Part shown: positions 50,837 to 62,153 of the stretch, piece after piece
How positions within the stretch are numbered: the first letter of the stretch is position 1
Layout of the letters: each line of letters starts with the position of its first letter
From: Nectonema munidae
Lineage: Eukaryota; Nematomorpha; Nectonematoida; Nectonematidae
Assembly: GCA_030549495.1 (NCBI GenBank)
Contig: JAUIRK010000970.1
Location: forward strand, 312,001 to 376,000
Length of the DNA: 64,000 nucleotides
Direction: 5' to 3'
Translations under genes and position numbers: made by a program
Notes under the pieces: generated by a model
The model's database searches: none
What the model was told of the DNA's origin: nothing
The model's input: the letters and a program-made list of their open reading frames with translations, nothing else

Positions 50837-53800
50837 TCAAGTTAAAACATCCAAACTGTGTGGAAAATGATGAGGAATATGGGTTCTATGATGACCATTG
50901 TTATTCATCATGGGTGAGTTTTTACCGCTATTGAAGGATGTATCGTTCATGAGCTGTCGAATTGATGCTAATTTTACGTTCAAATTTTGATTAACAGCTA
51001 AGGGATCATGAGCTAGATTGTGTTGAAGTGCATTATCGTACGAACAGGCGTATTTGTAAAGTTCGTAAGACGCTGCCAAGGTATTGAACTGAGAATTGTT
51101 ATGCTTATTAACACTCTTCAATTTATACAATAAATCTTGTTCCGTTATTCGAGGCATTGATCGTATATCGTTGTAATATCTAAATTTAAAAAGTGTAAAG
51201 TGAATGCTATGCAAGCCTGAATATAAATGTGCAGGATATTACACCTGTTACAACAAAATAAAAAACTTACTTTGAAACCCACTCTTTATAAATTTTAATT
51301 TCTTTCGCATAAAGCAATTTACAAGATGGCGAGTCTTTACTTAGGCGCTGATCGCTGGTAGAACAGCTATCCATGAAGGCTTGTCCAATTACGGAGAGAC
51401 ATGAGTCTACTATATAACTCTTTTTCACGTCAAATATGAAATCTGGATTTTTGATTAAATTCACCCAAAATCGTAGAGGTAAGCTTAAAACATTTTTTCA
51501 ACAAAATATGAAATACAATGTGAAAATGTAAAATACCTATTGCTTTTCCAAGTGTGAACGACGTCTTCGTCTATTTCACCGTACTTCAAAGCTTGATCGT
51601 TGAGAAAATCAAACATATATTTTATTGCAAACGGAAATGTGTTATTGCTGGCGTTATGATTGACCGAAAATATCGTTTTAAATAGATCTTCTACATACGG
51701 CTTCAGTGTTCCCTAAAGGAATTTAATCGAATGATTTGAATACTCCTATTTAACGAATACTTACTTTTGTAGCTAAAAGTCTATGTAGGTACACTTCAGG
51801 AATCATTTTACTTTTTGTGTTATCTTTAGGTTCAGAATCTGGCTTAACCTGAAATATTTAATGAAAATGCTTCTTTATTTTATTCAAAAAATAGAAAAGA
51901 TTTATAAAAACCAATAACGTTTAAAAGAAAACAAAAGTACACAGAGGGATTTTACAAAGCGATAGTCATCACACCTATTCTCAATACAAAAGTGGGGTGT
52001 GAAATTGTCACCATTTTTACATTATGCAGGATAAAAAGGCGTGTCATGTCTCATTGCAAAATTCAATTAGTTTAAATATATCCATTATTTGTTTACATGG
52101 AAATAAGACCTTCTGTTTAAAAGTGGAAAATAAACATGGAAACATTATTATAAAATTTACTTTGGGTTAATTATTACATTTAAAACAGATATCATGACTT
52201 TTAATAGTTGAGCTAGAGGAATTATATTACATAGATCAATCAAATTTATGAATTTTCAAGGTGCTTCAAATGTCTTATTCTTTGAATCGAAAACCAGCAC
52301 TTTAAAAATATAAGGAAAGTCTTGGTAGCCAAATAAGATAAGACACACCAAATTTACTTAACGAGATAGTGCTTCTATTAATAAAAAAATGATCACACGA
52401 AGGATTAGTCAAATGTCAAGATAATATAATATAAGCCGTGTTTTTAGTTTTATATAAAACATATTGAGTGTGTTCATATGGTATGTATATTAAAATCAGA
52501 GTGAATAATTCAAAAGAACTAAAATTAATTACTATATAATTATGTGTGGTGGTCTTTTAATCAACCTTAGCATTTTCTTTAGAAAAAATATTATTAATAT
52601 AATATTCATTGGGTTAACAAATGTTGATTTTATTTTTAAATATTTTTTATATAATGTTTTTAAATTAATATATGTAATTGTATTTATATCTATTTAGAAT
52701 CAGTGGTTCTTAACCTTTTTGGTTTTGGCATTCCTTGTGTGAAAAAAAATCATCCTGCACCTCAAGACAAAATAAAAAAAAAATTTATTATAAAATACAC
52801 AATCATGTATTAAAATAAATGAACAATTATTTAAAATTAATGATCCGATTTAGTTTCAATTATTTTTGCGATTCGAGGCTCTTTTTAACTAAGTTCAAGA
52901 CGCATGTCATGTTGCGGATCTATACGACTTTTTATTCTGAAGAAGAGTGAAAAGTTATTGCTTTGTAGTTATCATAACCTGTTGTAGGTTGAATTTTCGA
53001 TACTTATCAGTAATATGGGATTAGAAAACGTGGTGTATAATATAGTTATATATAGTAGTAATCAAATATGGATATAATATACAGTAAAATCCCACTATTA
53101 AGGCCACCTTTGGAACTTTATTTTTACGGTCTATATTTAGAAATGGTCTTATTAGTGAGTTTAGAGATAAATAAATCAAACAGTAAAACCTCGATATAAC
53201 GAGCTACAAAAGGGTAGGATGTAGTGAAACTATGTTAGAAAAGATGACCTTTTTCCAATCTTATGCAACATACATCACATGCTCTTTGTCGTTAGCAATA
53301 AGACATAGTTTAGAGTTAGTGAGTATGAGAATACACATGTGCTACTGGTCGTAATATTGAGGCGCTTTCTCGTTCTGCTGAGAAAACTTATGCGAAAAAT
53401 ATATGGTTAAAAAGCGTCATCACAAAATAAGTACTCAATTATGAAGTGGTCGTAAAGCGAGATTTTACTGTATATAGATTATAGAATGATGAGACGATAC
53501 AACGTCTTTAAGACTTACACGTAACTCTCTAAACTTACAAAAAATAACCTCATAAAATCAGCAAAATCAAAGGCTCGACAAGAAATATTTTTTTGAATTC
53601 TGATTATCTAAATTCTAAAGGACATTTCTTACTCATGCAATAAAAGTAATTTTCCAATTTTGACTATATTTTTTGCATTGAAAAGAAACATTTTTTTCAA
53701 TTGATAGAATTTTTTGCTAATTCAATAAAAAGTATTTTCCTATTTCCATTTAAGATAAATGTTTCTTTTCATTGGGATTCTTTCAGTTTTTTTCCACTCA

Positions 53801-56800
53801 TTCTATAAAATAATTTAGAGAATTAGATTATATTTTCTATATTTCTTCTCATTTATATTATCTTCCAAATGTGCATTCGCCGAAATATTCACCAATAGTA
53901 AACAGGTAGGCGATATCAAGATGCCAAACATCGGCCCTCAACAACAACAACAAAAAACCTTACTAAATGCCATCTTTTCAATGTAGAGATGTCGTGATTA
54001 TTAGTTTTTGCTTTAAATTTGCTGGTACTGTCAAAGGAATTTTGGCGATGATAATAAGGACTCAATTTATTTAATGAAGATGACTCTGTAAAAAAAATGA
54101 TATAGAAGTAAACAAATTGTAAACTAATTTTTACTTGGTGAGTCAAAGTAGATATGATCGTTGCTCATATTCAGATTGTAGGAACGATGATAAGATTGAT
54201 CATTACACTTAGAACTTATGCCCACACTTCCTGGAACTAGCTCCAATATAGCTCCATCTGTGACCTAAATACATTTTTATTTTATCAAAGTTAACTTCTA
54301 AAGAAAGATCAAAATTTACGCCATAATGTTTTAGGGTGTTAACTTTTTTCCATTCTCCTTCAATTAGTGAAGTGGAGTCTTCATCTTTTAGATAAATACA
54401 CCCATTAACGCCAGTTTTCCATACTTAAATTTTTTTATATTACTATGAATTAAAATCATGGGGAATAATTACGCAAATCCAGATGGCAAATATCTGGACG
54501 AGATGAAAATGAGGACTTTTTATAAAGTTGGTCTAGAATCTTTTCTTTTACTTGAGAGATACAATCACAATCTAGAACTTTAACAATAACTTCATACCTC
54601 GAGGCGCTATGAATTCTTTTGATAGTACTATCCTGCGGAACATACAAACCTTGAGCTTGAATATTCTAAAAAAATCAAACAATATATTTTCAAGCAGATA
54701 TATAAATCTTATTTAAACTTACCAATACAGTATAATCTACATGATGACGAATAAATTTTTGTTCGCTCAGAGAATACTTGGCTTCATTTGTCAAAATATC
54801 TACTGGCCCTTTTTCGATATGTTGTTTTAGAGCAAGGAATAAAATGAACAACGGCTGACCAACAACATTCTAAATAGAGATATATCATAATATTAATGTT
54901 TTTGCTTAAAAAAATAAAGAGATTACGCATAAGAAATCGTAAAGGAGAATTGTAAACCAAGCAGTTAACATTTTTTCAGCAACAGATTCCGTTCTTCTAA
55001 GCAGTAATTTGGGATGACAATCGCCAGTCATTGATTTAGCAATTAAATCATCAAGTAGGTACTTTAGAATTCTTAATAATATAAACATTAATAAGTAAAG
55101 AGTAAATGAATTATGACTAGCATACTCAGTGCAGTAATCCATTCTTTCGTTCAAAGAAACGATTATTAAAGAAGCAACAGTTACGCGATCTCTCATTGAA
55201 AAGTAACGGTCATTTTCTAAGGTTCTAATAAATGTAATCAAAAACGTTTTATTAAGAATCAATTGATGAAATTGTCGAGCTGTTTCCTCAACACATGGCC
55301 TGTTAAACAAATCAGCCTAAAATTAAAAAGATATCATTCTAATCAAGTAAATAAGCTAAGAGATTACATCTAAGCGATCATGAAGTATAGGATGATCACC
55401 AACATTCGAAAAAAGTATTTTCATGCAATATGATCTGAAATCAAGGAAAGGAATACCACAGCCATGGTATAGGTCATTTGTAAATTCAGACATATCAGTT
55501 TGCAGTTCAACAAATGCTAAATTTTAATGGGTATAATGTCAAAATGTATCGATTTGTATAAGAACAATAAGATATACCTTCTTTACATTCAGTGGCAACT
55601 CTAGACTCATATCTATTCATAACTTCTTGAAGATTTTTAAGCTCTCTAGAATTTGTATGTATTTTATGTCGATAAACAATGATGATAGATATAGTCGCTA
55701 GCAAAAGAATAAAGGAGACAATAATTCCGGTAATTGTTTCCCAAGTCCATATTTTGATATTTTCGCTATAACTTAGATATCCAACATCCGTAACAAGACG
55801 ATCGCCAACAAGAACCTGCATTGTGAAAATATAATTACTCAAGAGAAGAAATTTTAAGTTGACAAGTATACTTGAACAAGTGGATGAGCTGAAGGCTTTC
55901 CTTCTCTTTGATTTCGATTTGGTTTATATGGACTAGGTTTACAAATCAAAACGGTGCTTAGGATTGAAGTTATATTACATAAGGAATCGCCAACAAAAAC
56001 TTTAAAATCTCTAATTTTACATTCGGCGCATTTTTTATTGATATCTACAGATAAATAATTTTCGCTCTTATGATATTTAAGATTATTCGGAGTTGAAAAG
56101 GCTTTTATGATCGGATCAGGATATACTTTGAAATGAGATTCTGTATCAAAGCGATCTAATGAACCAGAATTTACATGGTAAATAACACCATCAAAAATAA
56201 AATACACTTTCGCGACAAAAAACGCTTGAGATCTAAGAAATAAGGGAAGATGTATTTAATTATGGTGATTAGTAAAGTATTTACCGGAATAATAATCTGT
56301 AAGCTTCTTGGGCTGAGTGATTGTTTGAAGAAATATTTGTTTCGTTTATATTATCTAACTTAGATTGTATGGAAAGGATCAAACCAACCAGGTTAGGAGT
56401 ATAACACTCAATAGTAGTAGAATTAAGAATACGACACAATTCCTTAAATTCTCGTTCGCCATATCGAATCACAAAATAAGAAGTTTGAATTATGTCGAAT
56501 CCATACCCATTTGCAAATACTAATATGCCACCACTTAAAGAATAGAGAATTAAAGAAAGAAAGATAGTTGTTAATAGCTTCACCTTAAAATAGTAGCCTC
56601 TTGATCCAGTGAATTAATAACAGGATTTGAAACATATTCATAAAAAAGATTGTATGGACCTTCTACCAAAGTTCCATCAAAACGGACTCGAACAGGACCC
56701 TTGACAGTATCCAATGAATTAGATGTCTGACATATACTCATGTTAAAAGACTTAAAAATAATTTCGCATTCATGATTATCTTAATATAGAAATAATATGT

Positions 56801-59800
56801 TTGTAGATTAAGGAAATTTTTAAAATTTTTACTTGCAACATATCCCATAATCTTAGAACCAGCATTCATATGTTTACCGAATATCTTTATTTTTGTTCCA
56901 CCAGAGACTGGGCCTCTTTTTGGATGAATGTCAAAAATACTGGATTTAACAAAGGAAAAATTTTGATCACTAATACCAACATATTGTCCAATGCGAATTT
57001 CAATGGGACCAGAAACGGGCGCATTGGAACTTTCAGTCATGCAGTGTATTTGTTTGGATGGGATATACTTTTTAGAGTAAGGTGCACACTCTACACCAGC
57101 AATGGTAGTAGTGCGAAATATGTCTTCAAAACTCAGTCCCAAATTAATTCCTTTAATCGTGATATCAGTTCTGCCATTAATAGGGCCAGAAGTGGGATAA
57201 AATGAGAGAATGCGGATATTGGGACATTTGTCAGCTCTGGAGAGAAAGTTGCCAAAGCACTGCTGACTAATTGAACACTCGTTCTCACACCAAGAACAGC
57301 CATACGTTTCTGGAAGGAGTAAGCAATCACCACAATTGGAAGCTAGGGCGGAACACTTGTACACAAGAAGGGAAGGAGGAGCATCACTGGGCCAATCAAG
57401 AGATTTGTTTGGAGCCCAAAATACGGTATAATAAACAATTTGTTGGGGAGTATTCGAAGCGTATGAGAAGGCTATCTGATCACAACCAATTGACATATCC
57501 TTTTTATTTATTCTGGCAAGTTTGGTAATGATATATCCATTTTGATTAAATTGACAGGTAAACATTGCACTGTCCAACATAAACGGTTGAATATTTTTAG
57601 TTTTTATCATTAAACTAACTTCTCTTCCAGCAGGGACTTTTACAAGCGAATTATGCATCAACATAGTAGGACAATGTTTGGGACCTAAAGAAAGTAAGAT
57701 AATAATATTACATAAATATATATACAGAGCCTTGCTTTCGGCCCCCTAACCCTACCCTCGTCTCGTCGATCGGGAGGAGCCTACATCTCAAGTTAAGGTT
57801 ATCTTTCGGCTGCATTGAGAGTTCTATTAACATCACAGGTTCCACAACTTTAGAAAGTTTTTAGCAGCTTGAAACTGATTAAAAATATTTTATGAAAGAA
57901 TAAATGCTTTTTTCTTTAATTTAAAAGTTTTGTAAGATATAGAAGAAGTTTCTTTTAAATTTGAAATAAATTTAATGCAAGAACTTAAAAATATATTGCA
58001 TAAAAATATAATTCTTCATTTGTAAAAATGAAAAAAAAAGCTTAAAACAAAAACAATAACTTGATATTTAAAATTGCATAATGCATATATATAAAATACC
58101 ACCAAGCTTCAATGATAATAATAGGATTAAAAATTAGGCCAGAGTTTTTTTCAAAGAAGGGTCCTAAGGGCTCCAATCACAGCACGTATTGGACAGGGAA
58201 CCTCAGAAACTTAGAGCACGGCACTGTATATGTATATATCATCTAGAGATTTATAATCAAACCTATTCGAGAAGAAGGTCCAAGCGTTTTCACTCCATTT
58301 ATTATATAATCGCCACGACACATAACTTCTATATCATCGGTACACATATTGAATTTAACACACCAGTCGCACGGAAAAGAACTATTGACGCATGAGTGAC
58401 AACTTTTAAAAGTTGAGCAGTCAAATAGCCGAATTTGTGTTGAAGTTAAAATGAGATCATTTGTATATGTTAGAGACAGATCAACATCAATAAAATGCTT
58501 TCCGTAAGGAATATCGAAGTAGTTAGTTAATGCAGGTGTTTTACAAGAAAGAGCCTGGTTTAAGCTCACACTGATTGGAAGCGATAATTTGTAAGCAGGA
58601 GATCTAACTTTTGTCCTTGAGTTTGAGAATTCGCAAATGTAATTTGAACCTTCGTTGTCTGTTGAGACTGGAGGTAAGTAATTAATGATTAACCGTAGCT
58701 AAAACAATTTTAATAGTACTTTAAAATATAAAAAAGCATGAAAGATACTTACTGTTTTTACAGATGTTATTTGCATAGCCGAAGGATCAACGTTATTTAT
58801 GATAGAACAATTACCAAGCGTTCGTGATATCCATAAATGGGCCATTTTTTGCGTCGAAAAGAATGAATCTCTTTTTGAAGAAGGAGAATTAGGAAAACTT
58901 TTACATTCATTTCGGGAAGAGCATTTGTTATTTGCATTACACCAAATGCACTGGGGATCATTAGAAGCGAGACAACTTTGACATCCAGTATAAAAATCGC
59001 AAGTATTTAGCTTAATGCGAAAAACTAAGGAATTTGTCAAGCCGAAAATATAATCGTTCGATTTATCAATAAAAAAGTTTGGAAATATTTCAGAAGCTTG
59101 ATCCGATATATCAAATTGTGAAAATTGGAATGCTTTGTAAAAGTTAAGAATTAATAATTTCTTAATACTTCCATTTCTTGTACCAACAACTGCAATCGTT
59201 TCTGAGTCAGCTGAATAAACTAAGAGAGAAGTACTGTAATCGGAATCAAATTCGATTGCAGGGGAAGTAGAAATAGTTGGAAATTTGTCTCCTCTAATAG
59301 GAAATTCTGTATTGCAAATATCAATGTCTCTTTGCAAAAAAAAACTATTGATTTTTTGAGATATAATTTCCATAGAATAAATGCAAAGGGCTGTTTTATT
59401 CGTAGAATTTAGACCAAATAACAGGAAAAGAACTTGTGAAGAAATTGGAAGGTTTTTCGTATTAAGAATATTGGAACCTACTTTTCCAGCCCATCCAGTA
59501 ATAATTTTATCATATTGCACATCTGAAATGCAGGTGATTTTGTTTTCCAAGTAAGAAACCAATTTAAAATCTTTGGCGCAAACCCTACTAATAAAAGTAG
59601 AATATTTATTCTTAATTTTATGTGTTACAGACCCATAAATGAAATCTAAACAGAAAGAGAGGGTGAGTAAAAAGGCCGCAAAATAGAAAAACAAAAGCAC
59701 ACCTGAGTTATAAAATAAGTAGGAATGAAGGCCATGCAAATAATCGAAGGGTGAATTGTGAAGCTTTAAAGTATTGTTTAAAACTTGGTACGTACTGATT

Positions 59801-62020
59801 TCACGAACAAATTTCCTAACACCTGTCTTGTGAGAAAAAAGGAGTAGATAATTGCGAACAAAGAGCAAGTCCGGCAAGGCTTTCGGGATAAGAGCGATAC
59901 TATGTTCATTGAAGGGATAGACGATATGGGAAATTGGCTTAGATTGGAAGTAACTAAGAGTTGTTAAATTGCGAAAAAAACAAGCACCCTAAAAAGTCAA
60001 AAATAAATATTAGACATTTTAAAAACGATATAAAAATACTCTTCAGTCTAGAGGTTCTGTTTTCCCGGAAAAATTGGATTCCCGGGAATCGGGAATAAAA
60101 AAAAATTTTCCCGGGAAGGTCAACGTTTTTAGAATTTAGTTTTTTATTTTAAAAAAAGTTATTTCTATTATATGCTTTTAAATAAAAATTCATGATATTT
60201 ATTTATAAAATTGAAAAATTAAGTTTTGATAGGCAAAAAAGACAAAAAATTTTATTGAAACATTGAAAATAATTAAAGTGACTTTTTATGTAAAAAAAAC
60301 TTTTCAAAAAAACTAAGGCATTTAATCCTTCATTCTTAATGCTTTGCCTTTTTTTTGAAAGAAAATCATTCACTAGAGAAAAATTTCTTTCACATTCGCA
60401 GGAAGAAGGCTTGATTGAATCTATTGAAATATGATTCTCGTTTTTATTACACTTCATAAAAGCTTGAATTTCTCTGTTCATGCTTTCAGTAAGAGAACAT
60501 TTATTTTTGTCATCAGTTTTAGCAGTGATGTAGTTTAGATCGCAACTTTTTTCTTCAGAATCAGTATTTGAAAAGTAATTTGGATATAAACTTTTGAAAA
60601 TATCAGCGCCAAATTGAACGATTTCTTCAAAAGTTGAGTATTTTAACAAAGAATCTTGGGGATTCGTGTAACTTTGGTTTTGTAGAAAATGTAAAAGTGA
60701 TACAAGTCTTTTGTTTCTTCGATCTTCAATTCTGATAAATAATTTTTCTTTAATTATACGAGAAAACTGAGTTTCATTGCTACTTAAAGTTTTAAACAAA
60801 AAATTGAATATTGCTTCACTCTCCATTATATTACATTTACTTTCACTCAATTTTGTTATAGCTACTTGAACTTGTTTTAAGCTTTTAACAACATCCTCAA
60901 GAATGTCAAATTTGATTTCCGAAAAAAGATCTACCTTTTCATTTAGGTCAATCATCGTTTTAAAAATAGAGTTTTTCAGAAAAATAAATCGTTCCAACAT
61001 AGTTACTAAGCTGTTCCATCTTGTTTTTACGCGTAAAGTGTAAACTGAGCTTAAATGATATTACATGTTTCTGAAGAGCGGAATTTTTTACCGGAGATTT
61101 TCTAAACATTTTAATTAGTGTAACAATGTTTCGTAAAGATTCAATACAACAAAAATATTCTTTACTGGATTCTTCCTCGGTATCATTCATCTTCTTCGGA
61201 TTCACTGTCTCTTTCTACATGATAATATGCAAAATTATTTCGATAATCTTTTTCTGACATATATACGGCATCCACAATAGCTAAATGAATTGCGTGAATA
61301 AAGCACAGTTGATGTATAATAAAGTTTTTTCATTACACTGGCTCCATCACTTGTAATACTCACTATATCATTGTTAATATTTAAGTTAAATTATTGAAGC
61401 TTTTCTTCAATCAATAGAAAAAGGTCACTGACAGAACACGATCCTTGCAAGAAAATGAAATTTTATTTCGTTTGTAATTAATTAATTTGTTATAATTTTC
61501 TATAATTCAAAATTTCATACTATTTAATTTTTTTATATATTTTTTGTATAAATATACATTTAGAAATTAGAACTGAATATAGTCTAAATTTATCGTATAT
61601 AATAGGAATTTCAAAACATAATAATTAAAAATGTTTAAAAGTTTTTGAGATTCATTTTTTTTAAAGAGTGGTTTTTAGTTTAATTTTAAAAAAGTACAGG
61701 GATATCGTGATAATTTTCCCGGGAAACGGGATTGTAAAATTTGATTGAAATCCCGGGAAACGGTATACGGGATTTCCCGGTACAGAAGCTCTCTTCACAA
61801 AATAAATTAATGATATTATACCCATTTAATTTATTAGTTGAATAGTAACATTCGTTGTGTGAGATAAAATAATTAAATAAAATGATTTTGGAAATATAAA
61901 TTTTCAAGAATACCACTGACCAAGCTCACGCCCGCGTCCAAATTTAGAGATAGTGTTGATTGTCCACCAGTGAATAGAGTATTACAAACGGTCAGTAAAT
62001 TTTTTTGTGGGTAAATTGAC
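50837..62020 (-). CDS. PLXNA: Plexin A-type semaphorin receptor (first exons not in view)
   Basis: Twenty exons join in one frame to 1835 codons plus stop: 59703-59988, 58753-59645, 58263-58698, 56833-57684, 56584-56779, 56285-56533, 55872-56232, 55578-55815, 55368-55516, 55126-55316, 54927-55071, 54723-54869, 54473-54665, 54320-54423, 54135-54264, 53964-54085, 51765-51848, 51537-51712, 51271-51483, 50837-51179. A further exon upstream (about 61921-62020: [16 protein letters not shown]) fits the sema domain. Order: rest of sema, three PSI domains ([10 protein letters not shown]..., [10 protein letters not shown]..., [11 protein letters not shown]...), IPT repeats ([36 protein letters not shown]), one membrane helix ([20 protein letters not shown]), and a split RasGAP-like domain with both arginine motifs ([29 protein letters not shown]). 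Between them lies a Rho-binding region ([20 protein letters not shown]). Plexins bind semaphorins and signal through Rap/Rho GTPases in axon and cell guidance. MDSCSTS and RLLATKGTL favour plexin A. Signal peptide and early sema exons are missing. Confidence 0.95.
52697..52860. repeat. Lone hAT end in plexin intron
   Basis: CAGTGGTTCTTAACCTTTTT begins at about 52693-52697. It is the same hAT terminal type as at 13991, followed by CATTCCTTGTGTGA and CATCCTGCACCTCAAGACA as in ZBED-type hATs. No inverted partner was found, so the element is a truncated fragment of unknown length. Confidence 0.55.
53078..53474. mobile_element. Tigger/pogo-type MITE in plexin intron
   Basis: The 14-bp inverted repeat TATACAGTAAAATC (53078-53091, and 53461-53474 in reverse) includes the TA target site. 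About 370 bp in between has no coding frame. A second related end word, CAGTAAAACCTCGATATAAC, lies inside near 53181, so it may be nested or recombined from two copies. Confidence 0.7.
57723..58228. mobile_element. Tc/mariner-type MITE in plexin intron
   Basis: Inverted ends begin TACAGAGCCTTGCTTT on the left and TACAGTGCCGTGCTCT read from the right, with TA at both edges. At about 505 bp it fills most of the intron between two exons (57684 and 58263). No coding capacity. Confidence 0.6.
60047..61790 (-). mobile_element. Decayed hAT transposon in plexin intron
   Basis: Ends share AG(G/C)TTCTGT near the tips and CCGGGAA-rich subterminal words on both sides. The flanks carry CTCTTCAG (60039-60046) and CTCTTCAC (61791-61798), an 8-bp target duplication with one mismatch. 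The coding remnant runs on the minus strand. The element lies within the 1.9-kb plexin intron between the exons at 59988 and about 61921, in the same orientation as the gene. Confidence 0.7.
60203..61400 (-). pseudogene. hAT transposase remnant
   Basis: The best frame (61000-60203, 265 codons) opens at [20 protein letters not shown], the stretch after the family's RWNS motif. It ends with the hAT dimerisation region: [20 protein letters not shown] then [20 protein letters not shown]. Upstream, in other frames, are [12 protein letters not shown] and [20 protein letters not shown] strings (61380-61250) from the catalytic core. The pieces sit in at least three frames and the N-terminal part is missing, so it is inactive. 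Confidence 0.75.
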
Positions 62021-62055
62021 CTGCAATGTAATTAGAGTTATTTAATAGTTGTTCC

Positions 62056-62127
62056 AGAGCTGGAATGCTCAACAAGCAATCCGTGGCCAGCAGGCTGGTC
62101 CAATTTGGTTGAGCATTCCTGTTCTAG
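62056..62127. repeat. Short palindromic repeat, probable MITE remnant
   Basis: Inverted arms AGAGCTGGAATGCTCAAC (left) and AGAACAGGAATGCTCAAC (read from the right) enclose a 34-bp GC-richer centre. It could fold into a hairpin in RNA or be the joined ends of a deleted element. It lies about 35 bp upstream of the candidate plexin exon at 62020. Confidence 0.5.
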
Positions 62128-62153
62128 AGTATAGTGAATATAGAAGGTGTGTA

